Both the position numbers and the translations under genes were made by a program. A stretch of 43,747 nucleotides of DNA from an uncultured Muribaculaceae bacterium (GTDB lineage Bacteria; Bacteroidota; Bacteroidia; Bacteroidales; Muribaculaceae). Below, piece by piece: positions 1 to 9,552 of the stretch (position 1 is the stretch's first letter; each line of letters begins with the position of its first letter). The stretch covers positions 1 to 43,747 of the forward strand of contig CAJTOB010000023.1 in the NCBI GenBank assembly GCA_910578035.1. Reading direction: 5' to 3'. The notes below the pieces were generated by a model. The model had not been told where the DNA came from and searched no databases. It saw nothing but the letters and a program-made list of their open reading frames with translations.

Positions 1-53
1 CTAAATACTAATATATTAATCGCAGTGGTTGGATTTTTATCGCACCACTACTA

Positions 54-1409
54 ATGCGAGGATATGAATACTATCAACTCGTAAAATACTATGGCGACGT
101 AATTCTTGTGGACGCTACTCTTGACCTCAATTCCGAAACGTTATATGCCAAGCGTACCGACAGAAAGACCGTAGCAGACTTTGCACTCGCCGACTTCGAA
201 TATGCAGCCGAGAATATCGCCTTGCAGAACGGCATTCAGCGTTTCAGCAAAGACTTGGCAAAAGCAATGCTCAGCGATTTCTGCCTGTACGAAGGCACAT
301 TCTGGAAGTATTGCACTCTGGAGGAAAACTACTATGCTCCCGACGAAGCGCGTTCGAAAAAATATCTCGAACTGTGCGTCAAATACAGCGAGCCTCTGAT
401 TGCGGCATATCCCATCAGCGACAACTACAGAGCTCTCTATAATTCGGCATGGACCGCAAATGCAAACGACGGCATTACCGGCCTGAGCAATAATAAAGAG
501 GTCATTTTTGCTACAGAATACGAAAAAGACCTGTTCATGCATTCAACTGTAGCCTATACATGCTCTTCAACTTCTCTGAGCGGTATCTCGAAAGACGCTT
601 TCGATGCATATCTGTTCAAAGACGGTCTGCCAAAGTCTAAGACAAGCATGAATACGACAGATGTCGGTGTTCCTGTTGCAAATCTTGAAGGTGCCGACTC
701 AAACGGACCCGGCCTTACAATCGACAATCTTCTCGAAGTGCGCGACGGACGTCTTGCTCAGACTATCGACCCTTGTATTTTCTACAAGGGCATGACCTGG
801 TCTCGCGCAGGCTCTATGCAGATGACTTCATCTTCGGGCTATGGTGTAAGCAAATATGACAACGTGAATATGCCTGTCAACTATCGCTCGACCACAGCTA
901 AGAACTATACATGTTCTCCTCTCTACTGGGGCGCTGTCGTATGTCTCAACTATGCTGAAGCAAAGGCAGAACTTGGCACTCTGAGCAATGAGGACATCAA
1001 TAAGACTCTCAACAAACTGTATGCACGTGCCGACCTTCCCGACCAGACTGTTGCATCGCTCTCTGCGATTGACGACCCGGCAAACAACATGGGCGTAAGC
1101 AGCCTCATCTGGGAAGTTCGCCGCTGCCGCCGTTGCGAGCTGATTATGGACAACGACTACCGCTACTGGGATCTTATCCGCTGGCACCAACTCGACAAAC
1201 TGGACAACACCAAATACCCGAATGTTCTTCTTGGTGCCAATATCTCGAATGCTCCTGTTGCAGCAGAAAGCGTCACCGGAAATTACATCAACGCAACATT
1301 CGGAAAGAGCCGCGTCTTCGAAGGTCGTCAATATGAATGGCCTATTCCTCAGGACCAGATTACACTTAATCCGAACCTAGAGCAGAACGCATTGTGGGCA
1401 AAAAAATAA
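54..1409 (+). CDS. SusD/RagB-like outer-membrane lipoprotein, N-terminally truncated at the window edge
   Basis: This is the C-terminal three quarters of a SusD-family surface lipoprotein, the lid that binds substrate above a SusC TonB-dependent channel. The first residues, MRGYEYYQLVKYYGDV, match the conserved helix normally found about 100 to 150 residues into SusD proteins. Further on are the family's C-terminal features: LIWEVRRCRRCELIMDNDYRYWDLIRW and a closing WPIPQDQITLNPNLEQN segment, here given only as motifs of the helix before the C-terminus and the terminal strand. No signal peptide or lipobox is present. The frame is open only from base 12, with TAA at 9-11, so the N-terminal part is not continuous with this sequence. 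Either the contig ends inside a repeated susD gene or this is a real truncation. No susC lies next to it on the right. Family assignment is secure; intactness is not. Confidence 0.8.
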   Translation: MRGYEYYQLVKYYGDVILVDATLDLNSETLYAKRTDRKTVADFALADFEYAAENIALQNGIQRFSKDLAKAMLSDFCLYEGTFWKYCTLEENYYAPDEARSKKYLELCVKYSEPLIAAYPISDNYRALYNSAWTANANDGITGLSNNKEVIFATEYEKDLFMHSTVAYTCSSTSLSGISKDAFDAYLFKDGLPKSKTSMNTTDVGVPVANLEGADSNGPGLTIDNLLEVRDGRLAQTIDPCIFYKGMTWSRAGSMQMTSSSGYGVSKYDNVNMPVNYRSTTAKNYTCSPLYWGAVVCLNYAEAKAELGTLSNEDINKTLNKLYARADLPDQTVASLSAIDDPANNMGVSSLIWEVRRCRRCELIMDNDYRYWDLIRWHQLDKLDNTKYPNVLLGANISNAPVAAESVTGNYINATFGKSRVFEGRQYEWPIPQDQITLNPNLEQNALWAKK

Positions 1410-1431
1410 TTAATTCCCTATAATCAAAATG

Positions 1432-1465
1432 AAGTGGGTGGCCTTTGGCCATCCACTTTTTTATT
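1432..1465 (+). terminator. Rho-independent terminator after the SusD-like gene
   Basis: A 12-base stem (1432-1443 with 1447-1458, one G-U pair) closes a 3-base loop and is followed by a run of T. It lies about 25 bases after the SusD stop codon. Confidence 0.85.
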
Positions 1466-1516
1466 GCTCTATGCTGTTAGATGCCTTGGGGCGGGTGGAT
1501 TTTATTTCTTTTTTTG

Positions 1517-1524
1517 TATCTTTG
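1517..1524 (+). promoter_or_regulatory. Bacteroidetes -7 element TATCTTTG
   Basis: TATCTTTG fits TAnnTTTG and lies about 85 bases upstream of the barrel-protein start at 1608. I see no TTG at the right spacing upstream, so the call is tentative. Confidence 0.45.
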
Positions 1525-1607
1525 TGCAGGCTCAGGGCGAACCATAGCGGTGGTGGCCTTGTTTCAAATCAGGAGGCACACTCCGCGTTTCAGCATTCAT
1601 CACAATT

Positions 1608-2132
1608 ATGAACCTCACCCACTTCAGCAAAACAGCAGCCGGCGTAATGATTGCGCTTGCCTCGCTGTGCATCGCGCCCTCGGCCGAAGCCCAGACCAAA
1701 GGCGAGAAGGCATTCGGGCCGCGTATAGGATATGTGTCGCGCAACGAATCGGCTCTCGGCGGCCTCGCGTTCCAGTATTCTTTCTCGAAGCATGTGCGCA
1801 TTGCTCCGTCGGTCGACATCATCTTCCGCCATCGCGACAAAGACGGCCTGGCGGTCAATGCCGACGTCCATTTCCCCTTCGCATTCGCGGCCGGACGCGC
1901 TGCATTCTATCCGCTGTCTGGCTTTAACTTCACTTCGTGGGGTCTTCACAACAACAATGCTGAAAGCGGCAAGGACGTGACAACACACTCAACCAGCGCA
2001 GGCCTCAATGCCGGAGCCGGCATCGAATTCCGATGCACACCCTCGCTCAAACTCGGTCTCGAAGCCCGCTACACCCTGATGCGCCACTACCCTACAGCCG
2101 CCGTTGCCGCCTCCATCGCGTTCGTTTTTTAA
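1608..2132 (+). CDS. Small outer-membrane beta-barrel protein
   Basis: A 174-residue secreted protein with a Sec signal peptide (residues 1-28, ending SAEAQ). The mature part is made of short alternating amphipathic strands (GPRIGYVSR, FQYSFSKHVRIAPSVD, LGLEARYTLM) and ends in an aromatic residue, AFVF, the usual final-strand signal for barrel assembly. It resembles the 'outer membrane beta-barrel protein' or porin-like families of Bacteroidetes, with about eight strands. It stands alone between two terminators, so it is probably monocistronic. The substrate or structural role cannot be read from the sequence. Confidence 0.7.
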   Translation: MNLTHFSKTAAGVMIALASLCIAPSAEAQTKGEKAFGPRIGYVSRNESALGGLAFQYSFSKHVRIAPSVDIIFRHRDKDGLAVNADVHFPFAFAAGRAAFYPLSGFNFTSWGLHNNNAESGKDVTTHSTSAGLNAGAGIEFRCTPSLKLGLEARYTLMRHYPTAAVAASIAFVF

Positions 2133-2182
2133 GCGATTGAACTGCTGAGCCGACGGGCTGCCACGCTATTGCCAAAAACACA

Positions 2183-2225
2183 AAGGTCTTTAGAGGTTAT
2201 TTAACACCCTAAAGACCTTATTTAT
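2183..2225. terminator. Bidirectional terminator between the barrel gene and tsaD
   Basis: A perfect 11-base inverted repeat (2183-2193 with 2209-2219) has T-rich sequence on one side and A-rich sequence on the other. It sits between two convergent genes and can serve both. Confidence 0.85.
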
Positions 2226-2248
2226 TTTGCACCCGGTGGCCAGACAAC

Positions 2249-3262
2249 TCAGCCGCCTATACGCGCATAAGGCACGGCATTGTAGGGGCAGAAATCGGAT
2301 TCAAGATACTTGAAATAGCCGGCAATGGCTACCATGGCGGCATTGTCGGTGGTAAACTTGCGCTCGGGTATGAAAGCTTTCAGACCGCGGCGCGCGCACA
2401 TATCGGCCACAGCATTGCGCACGCCGCTGTTTGCCGACACACCGCCGCCGATAGCAACTGTGGTGATTCCGGTCATATCCACCGCTTTCTCGAGCTTCTT
2501 CATCAGAATGTCTATGATGGCCGCCTGAAGCGATGCTGCAAGGTCGGCACGCCGTTTCTCGATGAATTCGGGGTCCTGACGCAGATTATCGCGCAGAGTG
2601 TAAAGAAACGAGGTTTTAAGGCCGCTGAAGCTATAGTCGAGCCCATCGATGCGCGGGCGGGCGAAGCGGAAAGCCTCGGGCTTGCCCTCGGCGGCAAGAC
2701 GGTCTATATGCGGGCCGCCGGGATAAGGCAGCCCCATCACCTTGGCACACTTGTCGAAAGCCTCGCCGGCGGCATCGTCGATTGTGCGGCCTATGATTTC
2801 CATGTCGGCAGCGCTGCGCACCACGATAATCTGCGAATTGCCGCCCGACACAAGCAGACACAGATACGGGAACTCAGGCACTTCGGTATCGGGTGTTTCT
2901 TTGATGAAATGCGCCAGCACATGAGCCTGCAAGTGATTGACATCAACCATAGGCACACGCAGACCGAGCGACAGGCCCTTTGCAAAGCTCGTGCCGACAA
3001 GAAGCGAACCAATCAGCCCCGGGCCACGCGTAAACGCAATGGCCGACAGCCGGCCTCGCTCAATACCCGCGCGGCGAATGGCGGCATCGACAACTGGCAC
3101 AATATTCTGCTGGTGTGCGCGCGAAGCCAGTTCGGGCACTACGCCGCCATATTCCTCATGCACGCTCTGCGAGGCGATGACATTGCTCAGCAGCAGACCG
3201 CCGTCGGTGATGACGGCAGCGCTCGTATCGTCGCAACTCGACTCTATACCAAGTATATACAT
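2249..3262 (-). CDS. tsaD: tRNA N6-threonylcarbamoyladenosine synthase subunit TsaD
   Basis: TsaD (Gcp/YgjD/Kae1) transfers the threonylcarbamoyl group from threonylcarbamoyl-AMP to A37 of ANN-decoding tRNAs in the cytoplasm, working with TsaB and TsaE. The protein has 337 residues, normal for the family. Visible signatures are the N-terminal LGIESSCDDTSAAV, the metal-binding HLQAH motif (HxxxH), LVSGGNSQI, PGGPHID, YSFSGLKTS, the GGVSANSGVR nucleotide loop and the C-terminal DNAAMVA aspartate. It is complete and starts at ATG. It is a single gene with hairpins on both sides. Confidence 0.97.
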   Translation of the reverse strand: MYILGIESSCDDTSAAVITDGGLLLSNVIASQSVHEEYGGVVPELASRAHQQNIVPVVDAAIRRAGIERGRLSAIAFTRGPGLIGSLLVGTSFAKGLSLGLRVPMVDVNHLQAHVLAHFIKETPDTEVPEFPYLCLLVSGGNSQIIVVRSAADMEIIGRTIDDAAGEAFDKCAKVMGLPYPGGPHIDRLAAEGKPEAFRFARPRIDGLDYSFSGLKTSFLYTLRDNLRQDPEFIEKRRADLAASLQAAIIDILMKKLEKAVDMTGITTVAIGGGVSANSGVRNAVADMCARRGLKAFIPERKFTTDNAAMVAIAGYFKYLESDFCPYNAVPYARIGG

Positions 3263-3301
3263 TTTTTCTGGTTCTTTCGAGTTAAAATAGTTTTTAAGTT
3301 G

Positions 3302-3351
3302 AAAAAGTTAAGATAATAGAACCCCCTTCGAGGCCATTATCCTAACTTTTT
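3302..3351. terminator. Hairpin between the protease and tsaD
   Basis: A 16-base inverted repeat with one mismatch (3302-3317 with 3336-3351), flanked by A5 on one side and T5 on the other. It follows the protease stop at 3379 and lies 40 bases before tsaD, so it probably ends the protease transcript. tsaD must then start from a promoter at or inside it. Confidence 0.8.
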
Positions 3352-3378
3352 ACACTTAATACTTTAAAAATTATCTAT

Positions 3379-5598
3379 TCAAAGAGCAATCTTGCTGGTC
3401 GCCACGCGAGTACCGTCGGCCACAGCGCGGAGCACATACACACCCTTTGCAAGGCCTTCGGTCGACAGCACGGCAGTATCGCCCGAAGCTACAGTCTTGG
3501 CAGCAAGCGCACCGCCGACAGTATAGAGCTCAACGCCAATCTCACCGGCACCCGCCGCAAACACCTCGACAGCCCCGGCCGAAGGCGTCACAATCATATC
3601 AGCCCCCTCAGTCACAACACCGGCAATACCGCTGCTGCCAAGAATCTTCTTGATACCTGCAAGAGCGTTGATTTTTCCATAGCCCCAGCGTTCGGGGTTA
3701 ACGGCGGTAAACTCGTCCTTATCGGCAGTCTCCTTCATGATATTCTTGATATCATCGACAGTCAGCGTCGGGTCAGCCTCAAGCCACAGCGCGCACACCC
3801 CGGCCACAAACGGCGACGACATCGACGTACCGCTCATTTCCAACCACGAATGGCTGCGGCGACTGTCATCGAGTCGCGCCGATACTCCACTATTCATATT
3901 CGGATTTGCGGCAAGGTAGTAATAGCTATACGAAGACCGCATACCCATGCCAGGACCGGTAATATCCGGAAGCTGTTTGCCTTGGAAATTTTTACCATAT
4001 GAAGAGAATGATGCAATTTCTCCTTTTTGTACATTTTTATACGTAAGTTCCCCTCTATCTATGGTCGGGTACTTGCTGGCGTTAACATAAGCTCCAACAG
4101 AAATTATATTATCACCACATGCCATGTCATTAATAGACTGGCTGTCGTCACCACTTACATAGCCATCTATTCCGTTAGACACCAGAGACATGCCTGAACT
4201 TACATACAGATCTGCACTCTTTCCACTCTGGCCTTCAACAATAAATCCGGGAAGAATGTTTGCACCCTCAGAACCACGAGCCAGTTGAATGCTTACATTA
4301 ACATTATAACGGTTATTGCTCGGGTTAACACCTTCGGTGATTATCAGTGCGCTTCTGTTGCCAAAAGCTGCATCAAATGCATCATCATGAATATAAGTTG
4401 GGTAGGTATATCCTGAACCAGTGATGTAGATACTTTCTTCAGTGTTTTTGGGCACTTTATATGAATACTTCACCGCACCGCTATTTTTATCGTAAGCAAC
4501 GAAAGTAACATCAAATGGCGTATCATCACCACCCCATATATCTAAAACTCCCTCAGCAGCAGAAGAATTACTTACAAAAGAACGCACAATTCTATTTGAG
4601 GAGGTAAAGTCCATGTGATATGACATCTGCGAACCACCTTCATTACCTGCAGAAACGCAGATAATCATTTCCTCGCCGACTTTAGCCAGATACTTATCTC
4701 CTGCTGTTGTTCCGTCATGAGGACCTGTATTATGCCCTAACGAAAGATTCATCACAGCCGGCAAGCCTTTTTCTTTTGCAAAATTGAGAATGTTTTCAGC
4801 TGCAATCAGTATATTGTTATTCTGAAGATTACCGCAACATGGTGCCAATATGGCATCAGTCGCGACTCCATAGTACTTTGAAACCAAATCTGTTGTTGTC
4901 GGACGTCCGGTACGCGGATTATACGTAGCCTGGCTTGTCAAGGTTCCCTTGAATCCACCAGACATTATACCTAAGACATGAGTTCCGTGAGTTTCACTAG
5001 ATGTATCAACCGTATATGCCTTTATTTTGCTCGGTGTGTCGAAGGTCTGAACCGCTCCGTTCAAAATCACCCACATACGCTCAATCCTCGGCTCGCCATC
5101 AAGCATAAAATTAATATGATTAGCGTCCAAGCCCGTATCCATCATACCGCAAACAACACCTTTGCCAGTATATCCTTTTGGCAAGCCAGTGCCGGCATGA
5201 ACAGCATCGACACCAGTGGCGGCTCGAGCATCTATCAACATTAGCTTATTTTCGTAGCCAAGTGAGATATTAACAACTTCAGCACTTTTACTGAGTTCAA
5301 TTGCCTCATCTGCAGAGAGCGACACAAGCGCCATTTCCTCACGGACACTTAACACATCATATCCACTATGGGCGAAAGAGGAAGCTGCTGAACTATCAAT
5401 AAAAGTAACGAGATAAACACTTTTGCCATCAACATCATTAGCTGGTAAAATGCTTATTTCACCACTTCTCGCCATAGGCGCTGCTGCGATCTTAGACAGA
5501 GAGAGCTGCTGACGCGCTGTTATATCAAATTTATGCGAATTAGAGAATCCGGATAAAAAGGCGGGCAAGAAAGCAGTCAATATTAAGGTTCTTCTCAT
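3379..5598 (-). CDS. Secreted subtilisin-like (S8) serine protease with a C-terminal sorting-type domain
   Basis: A 739-residue exported peptidase. The order is: N-terminal signal segment (about 1-20); a pro-region; the S8 catalytic domain with Asp154 (MMDTG), His204 (HGTHV), oxyanion Asn319 (SAGNEGG) and Ser592 (SGTSMSSP). A long insertion of about 130 residues (roughly 335-480) lies between the oxyanion and serine motifs and looks like a beta-rich domain. Residues about 660-739 form a small beta domain with VELYTVGG and LAKGVYVLRA and a basic end. This resembles the type A sorting domain recognised by type IX secretion, which would place the enzyme at the cell surface. It lies downstream of the susC operon in the same direction but is separated from it by a hairpin and has its own -7 element. 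Substrate unknown; protein or peptide degradation is inferred. Confidence 0.92.
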   Translation of the reverse strand: MRRTLILTAFLPAFLSGFSNSHKFDITARQQLSLSKIAAAPMARSGEISILPANDVDGKSVYLVTFIDSSAASSFAHSGYDVLSVREEMALVSLSADEAIELSKSAEVVNISLGYENKLMLIDARAATGVDAVHAGTGLPKGYTGKGVVCGMMDTGLDANHINFMLDGEPRIERMWVILNGAVQTFDTPSKIKAYTVDTSSETHGTHVLGIMSGGFKGTLTSQATYNPRTGRPTTTDLVSKYYGVATDAILAPCCGNLQNNNILIAAENILNFAKEKGLPAVMNLSLGHNTGPHDGTTAGDKYLAKVGEEMIICVSAGNEGGSQMSYHMDFTSSNRIVRSFVSNSSAAEGVLDIWGGDDTPFDVTFVAYDKNSGAVKYSYKVPKNTEESIYITGSGYTYPTYIHDDAFDAAFGNRSALIITEGVNPSNNRYNVNVSIQLARGSEGANILPGFIVEGQSGKSADLYVSSGMSLVSNGIDGYVSGDDSQSINDMACGDNIISVGAYVNASKYPTIDRGELTYKNVQKGEIASFSSYGKNFQGKQLPDITGPGMGMRSSYSYYYLAANPNMNSGVSARLDDSRRSHSWLEMSGTSMSSPFVAGVCALWLEADPTLTVDDIKNIMKETADKDEFTAVNPERWGYGKINALAGIKKILGSSGIAGVVTEGADMIVTPSAGAVEVFAAGAGEIGVELYTVGGALAAKTVASGDTAVLSTEGLAKGVYVLRAVADGTRVATSKIAL

Positions 5599-5639
5599 TG
5601 TTCTTTATCTTTAACGATTGGAGTATTTCTTTGTTGTCA

Positions 5640-5647
5640 CAAAAATA
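5640..5647 (-). promoter_or_regulatory. -7 element of the S8 protease gene
   Basis: Read on the minus strand this is TATTTTTG (TAnnTTTG), about 40 bases before the protease ATG. No clear TTG element is seen upstream. It implies that the protease is transcribed on its own. Confidence 0.5.
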
Positions 5648-5747
5648 CACATAATTTTTATATTCTACAGCAATCGCGACATCAAGAGTCATCATTTATC
5701 TGACAAGATGCATCTTTCATCCTAAAATTTAGATATTCTTAACAAGA

Positions 5748-5775
5748 AATGGCCGACACACCTGTGCCGGCCATT
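5748..5775 (-). terminator. Hairpin after the susC operon
   Basis: An 8-base stem (5748-5755 with 5768-5775), extended inside by a CACA/TGTG pairing, lies about 25 bases after the last gene of the susC operon. The T-run is short, so it may be a weak or processing-type terminator. Confidence 0.6.
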
Positions 5776-5800
5776 ATATCATTTATTGAAGTTACAAATT

Positions 5801-7846
5801 TCAGAAATTATATTTAACGCTTTTTTTGAGATTTGCGTTCACCAATTCATTAACATCTATTGTTGACTTCTTGATGATTCTGCTCTTATAAGGCGACATA
5901 AGTTCGGACTTGCGCTCCACTTTAATTTCTGACGAATGCTTCTTCTTGGGTGCGGAAGTGACAGTTGATCCATTTAAATCAAGCTGGAACCAACCGGTAC
6001 CCTCAATCTGACCTACGAGATTAAAGGATCGTTCGCCAGCATCATTATAGTTATAGACAGGAATATTGAAATCCCAATTGGTATACATGTAGCCCGGACG
6101 GTTCTGGAACTCTATAAGCAATCCAGCTCCAGGGAAGGTGATTACACCGTCCTTAAGAGTACCGGCAACACCAATCTGCTTAATCTGCTCTATTGAATAT
6201 CCTTCGCTCAGGAAGTCATAAGCGAGAGAGGATATATTGATAGGACCATCTTCAGGTGAAAGCTGTACGCCAAGGGCACTTTCTTCTATATAAACGCCGT
6301 TGGGGTCTTCCATGTTGATATTTATATAGTAGTTGCCCGGTAAATCCCAGCCGTCATAACCATCAGGCCAATTTTTACTATTATACGGATTTACTATTCG
6401 AATAATATTAGGATTGTTCTTATTTCTTTCAATATCAACCATCCATTCGTCGCCTCCAACTCGAATATTCCAACCGTCTTCAGTCAATTGAGCAAAAGGA
6501 GCATAGAGGAATCCATCTGTATAAGCTGCTTTCCCGGCAGATTCCCATTCACTATCAGCTTTCACCGTAGTAAATGTGAATACGTAGGACGTATGGAAAA
6601 CTTCTTCGTTTGCTTCATTATAGCCGACAGCAACAATAGTATAGTCACCCTGGGCTTCAGGAGTATATGTAAAGTAACGCTGAGATTCAGTATATAGAGT
6701 AGCCTCTGCATCTGCTTTTATAGCTTCAACTTCAGCCGCTACACCGTTTTCATCAAGTGCACCGGGGGTGATTGTATAGGCATAAGAGTATATATCCGAG
6801 CTCTTATTTGCCTGGAATACGAGAGATTCCTCTCCAAATTCGTCAACGATATTATATACTTTTGCGAATTCGATGTAATAGTTAGCATAACCGCCAAGCT
6901 GGAGATAGTTCATAAATGAACCATAGGAATAACCTGGATCCAGAAGGGTGCCAACTATAGTCTGATAACTTACAATCAGACCAGTTTTCGGATTCAGATA
7001 AGAAAAATTACGATTATTCTGAATCAGAGAGTTAATAGCCAATTGATAATCATCTACCGGATTAAGTTTGTTCGCTTCGCAGAAGAAATTGAAAAAATCT
7101 TCTATTTCAAAATTACCACCTCCATCAGATGTTTCAAGAGGTAATTCTATCGACTCCAACGTTACGAAATAACAATCGTCTCCAGCAATATTTATTACTT
7201 TGCTCTTATCCACGTTGAAAACGTAATCGAACAAAGGATCGGCTACCGGTCCTTCAATCTTATACTGCTCAATATCAGCATTGACAAGAGATTTACGATA
7301 ATAAACATAGTCCATGTATTGACCTTGCCATAAGCCAGCAACCTGCATTGTGCCCGGATCACTGAGAACAGTCCATTCCGTCCATGGTTCATAAGAAACT
7401 GTAAACGTTTTTTCAACATCACCATATAGACTGGCCTGATTGCCTTCAACACCAATTGTAATTGCGTAGTCTACAGCAGGAAGAACTTTGCTGAAAGCTA
7501 CAGCAATAGGTATAGCAACTTCCTTTTCGCCTTTCGCAAAGGTCACGCTGCTTGGAACTGTGAAAACATCAGCAGCAGAAACAGCCTCCTTATTATCATT
7601 TATATAATAAGATGTGCTAGTCAGATCCACAGTCAGATCGTCATCTGCATATAGACGGTTTAGGGTTACTTCTACCTGAGTGGCATCCAATACCAACGAC
7701 AGACTCGAATTCTGAGTGTTGGAAAAGAATACTTCGGCAGTACCCGTCGGCTCTGTCGGCTTGTATTCAACCTCGTCAGTACAACTCCATGCACCGAGGC
7801 TAACAGCCACGCCCAGAAAAGCGCCAATTATCTTATTGAATTTCAT
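5801..7846 (-). CDS. SusCD-associated surface lipoprotein of unknown ligand
   Basis: A 681-residue lipoprotein, third gene of the susC operon, 15 bases after susD. A signal peptide ends in the lipobox LGAWSC, so the mature protein starts at Cys22, followed by acidic residues (TDEVEY) that could act as a surface-export signal. Residues about 35-150 form an Ig-like or Calx-beta-like domain (strands ending VTFAKGEKEVAIPIAV); the rest is a beta-rich region without a family I recognise. The C-terminal end is lysine-rich. By position it matches SusE/SusF-type or 'surface binding' lipoproteins that capture substrate beside the SusCD channel. The ligand is unknown; the nearby protease makes a peptide or glycoprotein ligand possible. 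Confidence 0.75.
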   Translation of the reverse strand: MKFNKIIGAFLGVAVSLGAWSCTDEVEYKPTEPTGTAEVFFSNTQNSSLSLVLDATQVEVTLNRLYADDDLTVDLTSTSYYINDNKEAVSAADVFTVPSSVTFAKGEKEVAIPIAVAFSKVLPAVDYAITIGVEGNQASLYGDVEKTFTVSYEPWTEWTVLSDPGTMQVAGLWQGQYMDYVYYRKSLVNADIEQYKIEGPVADPLFDYVFNVDKSKVINIAGDDCYFVTLESIELPLETSDGGGNFEIEDFFNFFCEANKLNPVDDYQLAINSLIQNNRNFSYLNPKTGLIVSYQTIVGTLLDPGYSYGSFMNYLQLGGYANYYIEFAKVYNIVDEFGEESLVFQANKSSDIYSYAYTITPGALDENGVAAEVEAIKADAEATLYTESQRYFTYTPEAQGDYTIVAVGYNEANEEVFHTSYVFTFTTVKADSEWESAGKAAYTDGFLYAPFAQLTEDGWNIRVGGDEWMVDIERNKNNPNIIRIVNPYNSKNWPDGYDGWDLPGNYYININMEDPNGVYIEESALGVQLSPEDGPINISSLAYDFLSEGYSIEQIKQIGVAGTLKDGVITFPGAGLLIEFQNRPGYMYTNWDFNIPVYNYNDAGERSFNLVGQIEGTGWFQLDLNGSTVTSAPKKKHSSEIKVERKSELMSPYKSRIIKKSTIDVNELVNANLKKSVKYNF

Positions 7847-7861
7847 TTTATTCCAAGTTTA

Positions 7862-9532
7862 TTAGAGTTTCGTAATTACTGTATAGCAACCGTTAGGGTT
7901 GGGTACATTGAGCGAACGTGGAATACCTGCGTTATTATCGCACTCCTGATTTGAAATACAGAGATTCATCCATGCTGGACGACGAGTTGTATTCCATGTC
8001 TCCGAACCAAATGTGAAGTTCGTTCCTTCGTATGCACGAATTACAGGGTAATCAAGACGCTTAATGTCGAAGAAGGCCTGTCCTTCGCCCCATAGTTCGA
8101 CACGTTTTTGGAATATAATTTCCTCAATAACATCTGCTGCGTCAGAAACCACACAACTATAGGTATTGTATCGATAAGTCTTCATGAAGTTCTCTAAAGC
8201 AGCTTTACCGGCAGCAACATCAAGGTGTGTCTGAGCCTCGATAGAGATGAAGTACATTTCTTCAACACGCATTAGCGGATAAGCAACTGCGCAACCGGTC
8301 TGGCCATTGGTTGTGGCACCACCACCAGGACGGAACTTAATTGAGATATAAGGAACTGTAAAGTTCTCTTCAGCAAGCTGTGCGTCGAGGAAGGGCTCCT
8401 GTCCCGAAAGGGCCGAACCTTCAGGGGCTACGAACGAAAGCTTACGCCAGTCACGGTCACTCATTCGCTCATAAACGGCAGCTCCGATTTCAGGGAATGC
8501 TTTAAGACGAGTGCTTGCATAGCCATAGGTCTTCTCCGAAGACATCCAGCCGGTCCACGAAACATTAGGAGCTTGCACACCAGTATCCTCGGTCACATAC
8601 TGACCGCAGAACATCCACGAAGAGGGATCCGAAGTATTGAAGCCAGTATTGGTGTCAAGCCACTGGGCACGTGTAAGAGGAGTTCCACCGCAAGTTGCAA
8701 TAGCTAAATCCGCATATTTTTTTGCTTCTGTATAGAGATTGTTCGCGGCAGTGGTGTTATTATTGATTTCAGCCTGATAGCTTGCATCCCAAAGATTGAG
8801 ACGAGCGTAGAGACCATACATAACAGCAAGACCGGGAATTGTCTTATTGGGAACAGATACAGCACCTTCGGAAAGAGCAATAGCTTTGTCAAGGTCACTC
8901 TTGATAAAGGCAACCATATCATCATGTGATAGACGAGGATTGTCGCGCATCTGCTCTTCTGTTGTCTCTTCGGTTACTTTAGGAAGAGTCAGACCGAGGA
9001 GCTCAGCGCTAACTTCATAGCCATCGGTAGGAAGAACCTCATACATACGAGCGAAATCCAGATAGACCCACGCACGATCTGCATAACCAGCAGCAAGCTG
9101 CATGCGCAACTCAGGATTTGTTGTATTGTCATCGATTGCCTGAACTACCTTATTGGTAGCAAGAACGTGCTTGTAGAGCCAGTTCCAGGGATACTGAGGG
9201 TAGAGATAGTCCGGACCAAGGCCAAGCGAATTTTCGCACCAATACCAGAAGTGGTTGTAATTGGCACCGAGTGTGCTCACTCGAAGGTCTGCCGTAAAAA
9301 GGTCTCTGATGTGCATGATACCAGGATAGCCGATATCCCAGTGAGAGGTGCTTATAGTACCTACCTCATTCAAGTGACCGGGCATTGCCCACACGAGCGC
9401 TTCAGTCGCACGCGGATTATCTTTCAGCTGATCCTGAATGATAAGATCGGTAGGAGTTATTTCCTCGATACAGCTCGTGAACAGCGGCGCTGCCACAAGA
9501 GCTGCAAGAACTGCTTTATATATAGTTTTCAT
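7862..9532 (-). CDS. SusD/RagB family nutrient-binding outer-membrane lipoprotein
   Basis: A full-length SusD-family protein (556 residues) directly behind the susC gene with a 20-base gap. The signal peptide ends with the lipobox LFTSC (Cys21). The helical TPR-like core is visible in QLAAGYADRAWVYLDFARMYEVLPT, given here as the motif near residues 140-170 that parallels the family's LRAYYYF...GDVPL helix. A late signature is the EEIIFQKRVELWGEGQAFFD segment near residue 475, typical of SusD C-termini. It caps the SusC transporter and holds ligand for uptake. RagB-type members bind peptides and Sus-type members bind glycans; sequence alone does not decide which applies here. Confidence 0.93.
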   Translation of the reverse strand: MKTIYKAVLAALVAAPLFTSCIEEITPTDLIIQDQLKDNPRATEALVWAMPGHLNEVGTISTSHWDIGYPGIMHIRDLFTADLRVSTLGANYNHFWYWCENSLGLGPDYLYPQYPWNWLYKHVLATNKVVQAIDDNTTNPELRMQLAAGYADRAWVYLDFARMYEVLPTDGYEVSAELLGLTLPKVTEETTEEQMRDNPRLSHDDMVAFIKSDLDKAIALSEGAVSVPNKTIPGLAVMYGLYARLNLWDASYQAEINNNTTAANNLYTEAKKYADLAIATCGGTPLTRAQWLDTNTGFNTSDPSSWMFCGQYVTEDTGVQAPNVSWTGWMSSEKTYGYASTRLKAFPEIGAAVYERMSDRDWRKLSFVAPEGSALSGQEPFLDAQLAEENFTVPYISIKFRPGGGATTNGQTGCAVAYPLMRVEEMYFISIEAQTHLDVAAGKAALENFMKTYRYNTYSCVVSDAADVIEEIIFQKRVELWGEGQAFFDIKRLDYPVIRAYEGTNFTFGSETWNTTRRPAWMNLCISNQECDNNAGIPRSLNVPNPNGCYTVITKL

Positions 9533-9552
9533 TTTATGAGGATCATATTTAA

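Noticed and set aside
2191..2205. Sequence AGAGGTTATTTAACA similar to the motif at 41249 and 43699
   Set aside because: It differs at several positions and lies in the stem-loop of a terminator.
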